A DNA stretch of 64,000 bases, taken from Streptomyces sp. RKAG293. GTDB taxonomy: Bacteria; Actinomycetota; Actinomycetes; Streptomycetales; Streptomycetaceae. The stretch lies in NCBI RefSeq assembly GCF_023701745.1, contig NZ_JAJOZB010000001.1:4408501-4472500 (forward strand), read 5' to 3'. Below are positions 8,711-17,173 of the stretch, piece after piece. The notes below the pieces were generated by a model. It searched no databases and was not told the DNA's origin. It saw only the letters and a program-made list of their open reading frames with translations. Every line of letters begins with the position of its first letter. Positions within the stretch are counted from its first letter, which is position 1. Both the position numbers and the translations under genes were made by a program.

Positions 8711-10495
8711 ATGAGTGATGTCACGGCTGCCATGCCGGAATGGGAAAAGCGGTTCCGGGCGCCTCGGGTGGGGCTGCCCGAGTGGGCGGAGGACGCGCCG
8801 CAGCGCTGCCTCTTCGTGTCGAACGCCACCGGCACGTACGAGCTGTACGCCTGGGACCGGACCACCGGCGAACGCCGCCAGGCGACGGACCGGCCGAACG
8901 GGACGACGGAGGGCACGCTGTCCCGCGACGGCGAGTGGGTGTGGTGGTTCTCGGACACCGACGGGGACGAGTTCGGGGTCTGGATGCGCCAGCCGTTCGG
9001 CGGCGGCGAGGACGAGCCGGCCACGCCGGGACTCGACGCCTCGTACCCGGCCGGGCTGGCACTCGGCGCGGACGGCACGATCGTGATCGGCCGGTCGACG
9101 GACGACGAGGGCACGTCCGTCCACGTCGTGCGCCCGGGCGCCGCACCGGTCGAGATCTACCGGCACGCGGAGTCGGCCGGGGTCGGCGACCTGTCGGAGG
9201 ACGGCACGCTGCTCGTCATCGAGCACACCGAGCACGGCGACGCGATGCACGGCGCGCTGCGCGTGGTGCGGCTCGACGGCTCGACCGTCGCCGAGCTGGA
9301 CGACTCCCGCGGCGGCACCGAGGAACTCGGTCTCGACTGCCTGGGCTTCGCGCCGGTGGCCGGGGACACCCGGCTGCTCGTCGGGCACCAGCGCGCCGGG
9401 CGCTGGCTGCCGATGGTGTGGGACGTGACGACCGGCGAGGAGACCGCGCTGGCGATCGACCTGCCGGGCGATGTCTCCGCCGAGTGGTATCCGGACGGTT
9501 CCGCGCTGCTCGTCGTGCACTCCTACCAGGCGCGCAGCGAGATGTTCCGCTACGACCTGGCCGCCGGCGTGCTGCTCCGGCTGGAGACCCCGCAGGGGAC
9601 GGTGAGCAACGCCACCGCGCGCCCCGACGGGTCCGTGGAGTACCTGTGGTCGTCGGCGCAGCTGCCGCCGGTCGTGCGGTCCACAACGGGCGGGATCGTG
9701 CTGGAGGCGCCGGGTCTCAAGGCTCCGGACTCCGTTCCGGTCGAGGACGTGTGGGTGGACGGCCCCGGCGGGCCGGTGCACGCCCTCGTGCAGAAGCCCG
9801 AGGGCGACGGGCCCTTCCCGACGGTCTTCGAGGTGCACGGCGGCCCCGCCTGGCACGACTCCGACGCCTTCGCGGCCGGTCCTGCGGCCTGGGTCGACCA
9901 CGGCTTCGCCGTCGTACGGCTCAACTACCGCGGCTCCACCGGCTACGGGCGCGAGTGGACGGACGCGCTCAAGCACCGCGTCGGGCTGATCGAGCTGGAG
10001 GACGTCGCGGCGGTCCGCGAGTGGGCCGTCGGCTCGGGGCTGGCCGACCCGGCGAAGCTGGTGCTCTCCGGCGGCTCGTGGGGCGGCTATCTGACGCTGC
10101 TGGGGCTCGGTACGCAGCCCACCGCCTGGACGGCGGGGCTCGCGGCGGTCCCGGTGGCCGACTACGTCGCCTCGTACACCGACGAGATGGAGGCACTGAA
10201 GTCGCTGGACCGCACGCTCTTCGGCGGCTCGCCCGCCGAGGTTCCTGAGCGGTACGAGGCCTCGTCGCCGATCACGTACGTCGAGCGGGTGACCGCGCCG
10301 GTGTACGTCTCGGCGGGCATGAACGACCCGCGGTGCCCGATCCGGCAGATCGACAACTACGTCGAGCGGCTGGTGTCGCTGGGGAAGGTGCACGAGGTGT
10401 ACCGGTACGACGCGGGGCACGGCTCGCTCGTCGTCGAGGAGCGGATCAAGCAGGTCCGCCTGGAGCTGGCCTTCGCGATGAAGCACGCACGGTGA
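8711..10495 (+). CDS. S9 family peptidase (prolyl oligopeptidase / acylaminoacyl-peptidase type)
   Basis: A 594-residue cytoplasmic serine peptidase with no signal peptide. Residues 1-330 form the beta-propeller, with repeating strands such as LSRDGEWVWWFSDTDGDEF and LSEDGTLLVIEH. Residues 340-594 form the alpha/beta-hydrolase domain: oxyanion stretch NYRGSTGYGREW, nucleophile GGSWGGYLT, acid Asp in MNDPRCP, and the C-terminal catalytic His in YDAGHGSLV. Length and layout match the family, so it should be active on short peptides. Its start at ATG 8711 faces the divergent methyltransferase. Confidence 0.95.
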   Translation: MSDVTAAMPEWEKRFRAPRVGLPEWAEDAPQRCLFVSNATGTYELYAWDRTTGERRQATDRPNGTTEGTLSRDGEWVWWFSDTDGDEFGVWMRQPFGGGEDEPATPGLDASYPAGLALGADGTIVIGRSTDDEGTSVHVVRPGAAPVEIYRHAESAGVGDLSEDGTLLVIEHTEHGDAMHGALRVVRLDGSTVAELDDSRGGTEELGLDCLGFAPVAGDTRLLVGHQRAGRWLPMVWDVTTGEETALAIDLPGDVSAEWYPDGSALLVVHSYQARSEMFRYDLAAGVLLRLETPQGTVSNATARPDGSVEYLWSSAQLPPVVRSTTGGIVLEAPGLKAPDSVPVEDVWVDGPGGPVHALVQKPEGDGPFPTVFEVHGGPAWHDSDAFAAGPAAWVDHGFAVVRLNYRGSTGYGREWTDALKHRVGLIELEDVAAVREWAVGSGLADPAKLVLSGGSWGGYLTLLGLGTQPTAWTAGLAAVPVADYVASYTDEMEALKSLDRTLFGGSPAEVPERYEASSPITYVERVTAPVYVSAGMNDPRCPIRQIDNYVERLVSLGKVHEVYRYDAGHGSLVVEERIKQVRLELAFAMKHAR

Positions 10496-10508
10496 TCTGA
10501 AGAGGTCT

Positions 10509-11411
10509 TCAGTCGCCGGGCAGGGCTTCTTCCAGCTTGCCCGGCGCCGCCGCGTTCCCAGCGTTCTCAGCGTTCTCCGTGGCCGGGTCCTGGTCCTGGT
10601 CCTGGTCCGGGTCCTGGTCCTGGTCCGGGATGAGGCCCAGCGCGGTGTCCTCGCGGAGTTCCGCCTCGCGGCGGACCAGCCGGAACCACATGAAGACCAC
10701 GAAGCCGGCGAAGACGAACCACTCGCCCGTGTAACCCAGGTTCTGGAAGGCCTTGAGGTCGAGCCCGGTGTTGCTGGGGGCCGCCGGGGGCACCGGCTTG
10801 AGGGGGGCGGTGGCGTCGGTGACCGTGATCCAGCCGCTGTAGACCTCGTACGGCAGCACGTTGACGAGCGACGCGGCACTGATCATCCCGAGCTGACCCT
10901 GTGGCAGTCCGCCGGCGGACTGGACGCCCTGGGTGCCGGTGTTCTCGGGGGGCTGCAGGGCGCCGGAGACGGTGACGTCGCCGGTGGGCGCCGCCGGGAT
11001 GCCGGCGGGCGGCGCGGACGAGGCGTCGCCGGGCAGCCAGCCGCGGACGACGGGCAGGGCCGCCCCGCCGGCCGTACGCAGCGGGGTGAGCACGTAGTAG
11101 CCGGTGCGGTCGCCGAGGTCACGGCCGGGGACCAGGAGCTGGTGGCCGGTGTCGTAGCGGCCGGTCGCGGTGACCGTGCGGCCGGTGGTGTCCTGGGTGA
11201 CCTGCGCCTTGGTGTCCGGGAGGACGGTGGCGAGCGGGACCGGGGCGGCGGACGCGGCGGCCTTCGGGGCCTGCTCGGCGACGTGGTGGCTGTTCATCCG
11301 GTCCTCGAAGCGGCTCAGCTGCCAGCTGCCCATGAAGACGCAGAACGGCACGGCGAGCACGACGAAGAGGTGGACTCCCAGCCAGCGCGGGGTCAGCAGA
11401 AACCGGTACAC
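10509..11411 (-). CDS. SURF1 family protein (cytochrome oxidase biogenesis)
   Basis: A 300-residue membrane protein. SURF1 proteins help assemble haem a into aa3-type cytochrome oxidase. It has the expected layout: an N-terminal helix (LGVHLFVVLAVPFCVFMGSWQLSRFEDR), an extracytoplasmic middle domain with VRGWLPGDA and the LGMISAASLVN segment, and a C-terminal helix (YTGEWFVFAGFVVFMWFRLVRRE). The cytoplasmic tail carries Asp-Gln repeats (DQDQDPDQDQDQDP) from a GGTCCT/GGTCCTG repeat at 10580-10625. The start is GTG 11411. It converges on the S9 peptidase with a 13-base gap. Confidence 0.92.
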   Translation of the reverse strand: MYRFLLTPRWLGVHLFVVLAVPFCVFMGSWQLSRFEDRMNSHHVAEQAPKAAASAAPVPLATVLPDTKAQVTQDTTGRTVTATGRYDTGHQLLVPGRDLGDRTGYYVLTPLRTAGGAALPVVRGWLPGDASSAPPAGIPAAPTGDVTVSGALQPPENTGTQGVQSAGGLPQGQLGMISAASLVNVLPYEVYSGWITVTDATAPLKPVPPAAPSNTGLDLKAFQNLGYTGEWFVFAGFVVFMWFRLVRREAELREDTALGLIPDQDQDPDQDQDQDPATENAENAGNAAAPGKLEEALPGD

Positions 11412-11514
11412 GCCCCAACGGTACGGGGAGAGGAGCCGGCCTACGCCACCGGGCCCGTGGCCCGGTACTCCACAACCATCCCGCGCCCGGACGCGGGCCC
11501 CGCCCCCCGCCTCA

Positions 11515-11569
11515 CCTACTGCGGACCTACTGCGAACCTACTGCTGACCTACTGGGGACCTACTGCGGC
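11515..11569. repeat. Five tandem copies of an 11-bp unit at the 3' end of a gene
   Basis: CCTACTGCGGA repeats with an exact 11-bp period at 11515, 11526, 11537, 11548 and 11559, with few substitutions. Read on the minus strand each unit carries CAGTAGG; the first unit met supplies the TAG stop of the upstream gene (11560-11562). No other function is visible. Confidence 0.9.
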
Positions 11570-12846
11570 GTGAGAGCCGTCGTCTTGTAGATCGTCCCGG
11601 CGCACGCGTCCGGAATCGTCGTGTCGGCCACGGCCGGCGCGCCCGCCTCCGGGGTGTGGCTGACCTCGACGCTCGCCGGGCTGGTCGTCGGCGGTACATC
11701 GGACGCCGCCGGGGAGTTGTCCGAGGCGCTGGTGCCGTTGTTGCCGCTGCCGGTGCTGCCACCGGTGGTCGGGGTGGGCGTCGGAGTGGGCGGCGCCGGG
11801 CAGCCGTTGGGGCCCGCGGCGTCCGGCACCCAGGCGAACCGGACCTCGTACGTGTCGCCCGGCTGGAGGACCAGCGGGGCGGCCGCCACATCGGGCAGTC
11901 CGGTGGCCGGATCGCCCGTCGTGTGGTTCAGCACCTGGATCTTCGACGCGTCGGCGCTGCCCTGCGCGATCACGGTGAGGGCGCCGCCGCCCTTGACCAT
12001 GCAGCCCTTCGCGGAGACGTTCGCGACCCGGAACCAGCCGTACACGTTGCCCTTGGCGTCCGGGGCGCCCGTCCTGCTCGCGCCGCTGCCGAGCTGGGAG
12101 CGGTCACAGGCCGGGGCGGTGCGGCCGGCCGAGCCGGTGGGCGTCGGGGCGACCGTGGCGCCGTGCTCGTTGGTGGGCGTGGGGGTCGGCGACGGTGTCG
12201 CCGACGGAGCCGGCACGCTGCCCTCGCTGGTCCCGGTGTCGGCCGGACCGCCCGAGTCGTCCTGGCTGCTCTCCCCCGCGCCGCCGGTGTCCTGCCGCGG
12301 CTCGTTGGGGCTGGAGGCGCCGGCCGCGGTGGTGTCCTGCTGGTCCGCGGTGTTCGCGGCGTGCAGCAGGGCCGGCACGGCGGTACACGCCAGCAGGAAC
12401 GCGGCGGCGGCGCCGGCCATGGCCTGGCGGCGGCGCGTCCGGCGGGCCGGTACGGCGTGCCGCAGGTGGTCGAGCGCGTCGGGTGCGGGCTTGAGGCCCT
12501 GGACCGCGTCCTGCATCAGCCGGCGCAGCGCCAGCTCGTCGAAGCTCGCCCCGGCTCCAGGCGGAGTCATCCCTGCCCCAGCCGGAGTCGTCCCGGCCCC
12601 GGGCGGAGTCGCCCCCGTCCCGGGCGGAGTCGTCCCTGCCCCAGCCGGAGTCGTCCCGGCCCCGGGCGGACCGCCCCTGGGCAACGTCATCCCGCCGTCA
12701 AGAGGGCCGGTTCTCGCCCCCGAGGGGCTTGATCCCGCCCCCTGAGGGCCGGTGCCGGTGGGCGCGACGTTGCGCTCGTCGTTCAGTTCTTCGGGAAGTT
12801 CGCGGTTCTCTGGATCCATGCCACGTGAGTCGTAGGGGGTGGTCAT
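11560..12846 (-). CDS. Membrane-anchored protein coupled to an ECF sigma factor (candidate anti-sigma factor)
   Basis: A 428-residue protein. N-terminal region with repeated Pro-Gly-Ala-Gly-Thr-Thr units (DNA repeats 12540-12690), a short helical cytoplasmic segment (FDELALRRLMQDAVQGLKP, then an LRHAVPARR block), one transmembrane helix (about residues 140-165) and a large Ser/Thr/Pro-rich extracellular part containing a Cys-bearing DUF4232-like domain (CDRSQLG, AKGCMVKGGG, a late Gly-Cys). The start ATG overlaps the sigma-factor stop as ATGA. That coupling and topology fit a membrane anti-sigma factor, but no ZAS-type zinc motif is present, so the role is inferred from context. The stop lies in the 11-bp tandem repeat. 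Confidence 0.75.
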   Translation of the reverse strand: MTTPYDSRGMDPENRELPEELNDERNVAPTGTGPQGAGSSPSGARTGPLDGGMTLPRGGPPGAGTTPAGAGTTPPGTGATPPGAGTTPAGAGMTPPGAGASFDELALRRLMQDAVQGLKPAPDALDHLRHAVPARRTRRRQAMAGAAAAFLLACTAVPALLHAANTADQQDTTAAGASSPNEPRQDTGGAGESSQDDSGGPADTGTSEGSVPAPSATPSPTPTPTNEHGATVAPTPTGSAGRTAPACDRSQLGSGASRTGAPDAKGNVYGWFRVANVSAKGCMVKGGGALTVIAQGSADASKIQVLNHTTGDPATGLPDVAAAPLVLQPGDTYEVRFAWVPDAAGPNGCPAPPTPTPTPTTGGSTGSGNNGTSASDNSPAASDVPPTTSPASVEVSHTPEAGAPAVADTTIPDACAGTIYKTTALTPQ

Positions 12847-13520
12847 ACGGTCGCCTCCATCGCGATGCGAAGCGCCGCGAGGCCACGGGAACCGTATGCC
12901 TTCACCGAGCCCAGGGAAATTCCGAGCGTTTCGGCGACCTGTGCCTCGGTCATGTCGGCAAAGTAGCGCAGCACGAGGACTTCGCGCTGACGGCGCTGGA
13001 GGGACCGCATGGCGGTCTTGAGCTGGTCGCGCTCCAGGATCTCGTAGGCGCCCTCTTCCGCACTCGCCATGTCGGGCATGGGCTTGGAGAGGAGCTTGAG
13101 GCCCAGGATGCGCCGCCGGAGCGCCGACCGGGAGAGATTGACCACCGTCTGCCGCAGGTAGGCGAGGGTCTTCTCGGGGTCGCGCACACGGCTGCGCGCG
13201 GAGTGGACGCGGATGAAGGCCTCCTGGACGACGTCCTCACAGGAGGCCGTGTCGTCCAGCAGCAGCGCGGCGAGGCCGAGCAGCGACCGGTAGTGGGCAC
13301 TGTAGGTCTCGGTCAGGTGGTCGACCGTGGTGCCGACGGCCATCGTGGCGTCAGCACCCAGCTCGGACGGCACGCGCACGATCGGCCAGGGCGCTATCAC
13401 GGGCATCCCGCCGGGAGTGCGTGCCCGGCCGGACGTGCGGCCGGGCGTACGCGGGCGCGGCACGCGTGTCGGAGCGCCGCCCCGCCCAAGTGCCGTCTCG
13501 ATACCCAGTGCTTCTGCCAC
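12843..13520 (-). CDS. SigE-type ECF RNA polymerase sigma factor
   Basis: A 225-residue extracytoplasmic-function sigma factor. Region 2 runs from YSAHYRSLLGLAALLL through DVVQEAFIRVHS; region 4 has VLVLRYFADMTEAQVAETLG and the recognition helix SLGSVKAYGSRGLAALR. The first 60 or so residues are Arg/Pro-rich and poorly conserved-looking. The GTG at 13520 has no clear ribosome site, so the true start may be the in-frame ATG near 13340 (MAVGTTVDHLTE). Translationally coupled to the downstream membrane protein, its probable regulator. Confidence 0.88.
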   Translation of the reverse strand: MAEALGIETALGRGGAPTRVPRPRTPGRTSGRARTPGGMPVIAPWPIVRVPSELGADATMAVGTTVDHLTETYSAHYRSLLGLAALLLDDTASCEDVVQEAFIRVHSARSRVRDPEKTLAYLRQTVVNLSRSALRRRILGLKLLSKPMPDMASAEEGAYEILERDQLKTAMRSLQRRQREVLVLRYFADMTEAQVAETLGISLGSVKAYGSRGLAALRIAMEATV

Positions 13521-13797
13521 GACTGTTGGACACGCGTCCCCCCGTCAGGGTTGTACGCGCAAGGCGTCGCCTTTGCTGTGGCGTCGAATATCCCCATGCG
13601 TACCAACTCTTCCCCAATGCGCCCATTTGCCCAGGCACGAACTGCGCCTGCCCAATACCCCCCGGCATGCAGCACATTAGGGCAGTGCGCTGACACAAAG
13701 ACGCTCCCCGTCTACTGCCGGTTGCAGCGGTCAGGGAGCGAATTGTCCATTGGTGAGCGACGCACTTCAAGTGGTCCAGACCAAGGAGTGGATCACA
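13521..13797. other. Intergenic region upstream of the sigma factor
   Basis: 277 bases between the sigma factor start and the asd stop. No convincing gene or hairpin; short minus-strand frames through here continue into the sigma gene in the wrong frame and were not accepted. It presumably holds the sigma-factor promoter. Confidence 0.5.
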
Positions 13798-14859
13798 TCA
13801 TGTGTGCGAAGCGACGAACTCGGCCGCCACGACTTCGGCAATTTGTGCGGTGTTCAGGGCGGCGCCCTTGCGCAGGTTGTCCCCGCACACGAACAGTTCG
13901 AGCGCGTTCGGGTCGTCCATGGAGCGGCGCACCCGGCCGACCCAGGTCGGATCGGTGCCCACCACATCGGCGGGGGTCGGGAACTCGCCCTCGGCGGGAT
14001 TGTCGGTCACGACGACCCCGGGAGCGCTCCGCAGGATCTCGTGCGCCTTCTCCACGGTCACCTCGTTCTCGAACCGCGCGTGCACCGACAGCGAGTGCGT
14101 CGTGATGACCGGCACCCGTACGCAGGTCGCGGTGACGCGCAGCTCCGGCAGGGCGAGGATCTTCCGGGACTCGTCCCGGACCTTGAGCTCCTCCGAGGAC
14201 CAGCCGTCCTCCCGCAGCGAGCCCGCCCACGGCACCACGTTGAGCGCGAGCGGCGCCGGGAAGGGACCGAAGTCGCCGACCGTGCGCCGTACATCGCCCG
14301 GCTGGGTTCCGAGGTGGGTGCCGGCGACCTTGGACAGCTGGTCGCGCAGGGTGTCCACGCCGGACTGGCCGGCGCCGGAAGCCGCCTGGTACGAGGAGAC
14401 GATCAGCTCGCTCAGCCCGAACTCGGCGTGCAGCGCGCCGATCGCCACGATCATCGACAGCGTCGTGCAGTTGGGATTGGCGATGATGCCGCGCGGGCGC
14501 ATCCGCACCGCGTGCGCGTTGACCTCCGGCACCACCAGCGGGACGTCGGGGTCCATCCGGAAGGCTCCGGAGTTGTCGACGACGACCGCGCCCTTGGCGG
14601 CGGCGATCGGGGCCCACTGCGCGGACACCTCGTCCGGGACGTCGAACATCGCGACGTCGACGCCCTCGAAGGCCGCCTCGCTCAGCACGACGACCTCGGT
14701 CTCCACGCCGCGCACCACGAGGCGGCGGCCGGCCGACCGCGCGGACGCGACCAGCCGGATCTCGCCCCACACGTCCTGCCGGGTGGAGAGCAGTTCCAGC
14801 ATCACCGTGCCGACCGCGCCCGTCGCACCGACGACGGCCAGGGTCGGCTTGCGGTTCAT
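13798..14859 (-). CDS. asd: Aspartate-semialdehyde dehydrogenase
   Basis: A 353-residue enzyme that reduces aspartyl-4-phosphate to aspartate semialdehyde with NADPH, the branch point to lysine/diaminopimelate, threonine and methionine. NADP-binding loop VVGATGAVGTVMLELL at the N-terminus; substrate site VVDNSGAFRMD; catalytic Cys in the NPNCTT motif (about residue 130); SYQAASGAGQ follows. The C-terminal dimerisation part contains RVPVITTHSLSVHARFE. The start overlaps the lysC stop (ATGA), so kinase and dehydrogenase are made together, the usual actinobacterial ask-asd operon. Confidence 0.97.
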   Translation of the reverse strand: MNRKPTLAVVGATGAVGTVMLELLSTRQDVWGEIRLVASARSAGRRLVVRGVETEVVVLSEAAFEGVDVAMFDVPDEVSAQWAPIAAAKGAVVVDNSGAFRMDPDVPLVVPEVNAHAVRMRPRGIIANPNCTTLSMIVAIGALHAEFGLSELIVSSYQAASGAGQSGVDTLRDQLSKVAGTHLGTQPGDVRRTVGDFGPFPAPLALNVVPWAGSLREDGWSSEELKVRDESRKILALPELRVTATCVRVPVITTHSLSVHARFENEVTVEKAHEILRSAPGVVVTDNPAEGEFPTPADVVGTDPTWVGRVRRSMDDPNALELFVCGDNLRKGAALNTAQIAEVVAAEFVASHT

Positions 14860-15377
14860 CGGCCCGTACCCCCGTAGACGACCGCTTCATCACTTTCGCT
14901 GTCGAGCCCGAACGCGGAGTGCACGGCCTGGACGGCCGGCTTCACGTCGTCGGCCCGGGTGACCACCGAGATGCGGATCTCCGACGTCGAGATCAGCTCG
15001 ATGTTGACCCCGGCGTTCGACAGCGCCTCGAAGAACGTCGCCGTGACGCCCGGGTTGGTCTTCATCCCCGCGCCGACCAGCGAGATCTTGCCGATCTGGT
15101 CGTCGTAGCGCAGCGAGTCGTACCCGATGCGGTCCTGCGACCTGGTGAGCGCGTCCATCGCCTTGCGGCCCTCGGTCTTGGGGAGGGTGAAGGAGATGTC
15201 CGTGAGGCCCGTGGCCGCCGCCGACACGTTCTGGACGACCATGTCGATGTTGACCTCGGCGTCCGCGATGGCACGGAAGATCGTCGCCGCCTCGCCCGGC
15301 TTGTCCGGCACCCCGACGACCGTGATCTTGGCCTCGGACGTGTCGTGCGAAACCCCGGAGATGATCGCCTGCTCCAT
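14856..15377 (-). CDS. Aspartate kinase beta subunit, in-frame internal gene
   Basis: Inferred 173-residue regulatory subunit (MEQAIISGVSHDTSEA...) covering both ACT domains, translated in the lysC frame from Met252. Related actinobacteria and Bacillus make an alpha2-beta2 aspartate kinase from one gene by exactly this internal start; in Corynebacterium it lies near codon 250. The support here is the perfect AGGAGG seven bases before the ATG, unusual in the middle of a coding sequence. Confidence 0.7.
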   Translation of the reverse strand: MEQAIISGVSHDTSEAKITVVGVPDKPGEAATIFRAIADAEVNIDMVVQNVSAAATGLTDISFTLPKTEGRKAMDALTRSQDRIGYDSLRYDDQIGKISLVGAGMKTNPGVTATFFEALSNAGVNIELISTSEIRISVVTRADDVKPAVQAVHSAFGLDSESDEAVVYGGTGR

Positions 15378-16130
15378 CGGCTTGCCTCCTAGCGGTGCTT
15401 CGTTGCTCACCCAGGTCCCCGGCAGGCCGGAGAAGGACGAGCGGACGTGGATCGGGATGTTGTAACGACGGGCGTACTCGACGCAGCGGTGCAGCAGCAC
15501 CTTCGAACCGGAGCTGGCCAGTTCCAGCATGTCCTCGAAGGAGATCCAGTCCATCTTCTGGGCGCGCTTGACGACCCGCGGGTCGGCGGTGAACACCCCG
15601 TCGACGTCCGTGTAGATCTCGCACACCTCGGCGGCGAGCGCGGCGGCCAGCGCCACCGCGGTCGTGTCGGAACCGCCGCGGCCCAGCGTGGTGATGTCCT
15701 TCTTGTCCTGGGACACGCCCTGGAAACCGGCCACGATCGCGATGTTGCCCTCGTCGAGCGCGGTCCGGATACGGCCCGGCGTCACGTCGATGATCCGCGC
15801 CTTGTTGTGGACGGAGTCGGTGATGACCCCGGCCTGGCTGCCGGTGAACGACTGCGCCTCATGACCGAGGTTCTTGATCGCCATCGCCAGCAGCGCCATG
15901 GAGATCCGCTCCCCGGCGGTCAGCAGCATGTCGAACTCCCGGCCGGCGGGAATCGGCGACACCTGCTCGGCGAGATCGATCAGCTCGTCCGTCGTATCGC
16001 CCATCGCCGACACCACGACAACGACCTGATGGCCGTTCTTCTTGGTGTCGACGATTCGCCGGGCGACGCGCTTGATGCCTTCAGCATCGGCGACGGAGGA
16101 GCCTCCGTACTTCTGCACGACAAGGCCCAC
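14856..16130 (-). CDS. lysC: Aspartate kinase (alpha subunit)
   Basis: A 424-residue enzyme phosphorylating aspartate, the first step of the aspartate family. N-terminal kinase domain: VQKYGGSSVADAEGIKRVARRI, VVSAMGDTTDEL, TAGERISMALLA and GRGGSDTTAVALAAAL. C-terminal ACT domains for lysine/threonine feedback start near residue 265 (ITVVGVPDKPGEAATIF, then ISLVGAGMKTNPGVTATFF). It is operonic with asd by ATGA overlap. An internal start with a strong ribosome site would yield the separate beta subunit (see 15375-15390). A hairpin and a promoter region lie upstream of the start. Confidence 0.97.
   Translation of the reverse strand: MGLVVQKYGGSSVADAEGIKRVARRIVDTKKNGHQVVVVVSAMGDTTDELIDLAEQVSPIPAGREFDMLLTAGERISMALLAMAIKNLGHEAQSFTGSQAGVITDSVHNKARIIDVTPGRIRTALDEGNIAIVAGFQGVSQDKKDITTLGRGGSDTTAVALAAALAAEVCEIYTDVDGVFTADPRVVKRAQKMDWISFEDMLELASSGSKVLLHRCVEYARRYNIPIHVRSSFSGLPGTWVSNEAPLGGKPMEQAIISGVSHDTSEAKITVVGVPDKPGEAATIFRAIADAEVNIDMVVQNVSAAATGLTDISFTLPKTEGRKAMDALTRSQDRIGYDSLRYDDQIGKISLVGAGMKTNPGVTATFFEALSNAGVNIELISTSEIRISVVTRADDVKPAVQAVHSAFGLDSESDEAVVYGGTGR
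15375..15390 (-). promoter_or_regulatory. Internal ribosome binding site and start for LysC beta
   Basis: AGGAGG (complement of 15385-15390), seven spacer bases, then ATG (complement of 15375-15377). A consensus ribosome site inside a gene that decides an internal translation start. Confidence 0.75.
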
Positions 16131-16216
16131 GTGCGCTCCTCGGGAAGGTCTGGTACTGCGGTCGGCTCAGTCTAACGAGCGGGCCGGGGCGGCCTCCGCG
16201 GTACCGGATATTGAGA

Positions 16217-16243
16217 CAGGTGGCCCACTCGGTGGGCCACCTG
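16217..16243. terminator. Hairpin between lysC and the DUF5063 gene
   Basis: 12-bp perfect arms (CAGGTGGCCCAC and its complement) around a 3-nt loop. It lies downstream of the minus-strand DUF5063 gene and upstream of lysC, so it probably ends the recR-DUF5063 transcript. Confidence 0.75.
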
Positions 16244-16321
16244 CCCAGGACGGAACGGAATAACCCCAGATCAGGCGCTGGATGAGCGATCGGAGGCAGA
16301 TCGTCCGGATATCCGGCCTCG

Positions 16322-16467
16322 GCCGGTGGTGGGCCAGGGTTCGACGGTTGGCGGGCCCGGGATCAGCCGGTGGTGGGCCAGGGTTCGACGGTTGGCGGGC
16401 CCGGGATCAGCCGGTGGTGGGCCAGGGTTCGACGGTTGGCGGGCCCGGGATCAGCCGGTGGCGGGCT
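16322..16467. repeat. 44-bp tandem repeat, 3.3 copies, at the 3' end of the DUF5063 gene
   Basis: Three exact 44-bp units start at 16322, 16366 and 16410 (GCCGGTGGTGGGCCAGGG...), and a partial fourth begins at 16454. The TGA stop of the upstream gene (16451-16453) lies at the last unit junction. The repeats form the entire 3' flank before the hairpin at 16217; no spacers, so not CRISPR. Confidence 0.95.
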
Positions 16468-17173
16468 GGGCGCGGGCGCCCGGCGGGGTGCCGAGCTCGG
16501 CCGCCATGACCTTGCCGGCCTCCTCGGCCAGCCGCTCCTCGTCGTCCGCCGAATCGTCCGTGTCCAGGCCGTCCAGCTCGTCCAGCGGGCTGTCCAGGCG
16601 GACGTGGGCGACCAGGGACTGCAGCGCGCGCAGCGAGGCGCTGGCCGTCGGCCCCCAGTTCGACAGGTACGAGAACTGCCACCACCACAGCGCCTCGCTC
16701 ACCCGGCCGGCGCGGAAGTGCGCGAGGCCGTGCGTGAGATCGGTCACCACGTCGGCCATATCGTCCGAAATCCGGCAGGCGACGGGCGTACTGCGCGGTA
16801 CGTACGGGTCGAAGACCTCGGAGTAGACGTCGATCGGCTCCAGCAGCGCCGCGAGGTGCTGGCGCAGCTCGTCCGCGTCCGGCTCGGGGCCGATGTCCGG
16901 CTCGTAGCGCTCGTCCGGGACGATGTCCTCGTGCGCGCCGAGCCGGCCGCCGGCCAGCAGCAGCTGGGAGACCTCCAGCAGCAGGTACGGGACCGCGCTG
17001 TCCGGGTCGTCGCCCTTGGCGACCTCGCGGACCGAGAGGATGAAACTCTCGATCTGATCGCAGATCTGGACGGCGAAGTCGTCGGGTTCCTGAATGTCCG
17101 GATCGCTGAGGTCGCGTCCCGGAGAGCCCGGTGCGCCCTTCGAGTCCTGTGTGGTTACCGCGGTGTCAGACAT
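16451..17173 (-). CDS. DUF5063 domain-containing protein
   Basis: 240 residues, cytoplasmic, acidic. Start ATG 17173 (MSDTAVTTQDSKG) overlapping the recR stop by eight bases. The DUF5063 core runs from FAVQICDQIESFILSVREVAKGDD to EALWWWQFSYLSNWGPTASASLRALQSL; a triple Trp (WWW) is striking. The C-terminus is acidic (DTDDSADDEERLAEE), then TPPGARAQPATG, whose last codons run into the 44-bp repeat. Function unknown, but the gene is a constant neighbour of recR in Streptomyces. Confidence 0.88.
   Translation of the reverse strand: MSDTAVTTQDSKGAPGSPGRDLSDPDIQEPDDFAVQICDQIESFILSVREVAKGDDPDSAVPYLLLEVSQLLLAGGRLGAHEDIVPDERYEPDIGPEPDADELRQHLAALLEPIDVYSEVFDPYVPRSTPVACRISDDMADVVTDLTHGLAHFRAGRVSEALWWWQFSYLSNWGPTASASLRALQSLVAHVRLDSPLDELDGLDTDDSADDEERLAEEAGKVMAAELGTPPGARAQPATG

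Noticed and set aside
7742..10879. 1,045-codon open frame on the minus strand
   Set aside because: Only 7742-8656 codes for the methyltransferase; the rest is the antisense shadow of the S9 peptidase and SURF1 genes.
13397..13696. 99-codon minus-strand frame upstream of the sigma factor
   Set aside because: Overlaps the sigma gene in another frame and lacks a leader; no domain seen.
16322..16467. CRISPR-like array
   Set aside because: Repeats are contiguous 44-bp units with no spacers; likewise the 11-bp repeats at 11515.
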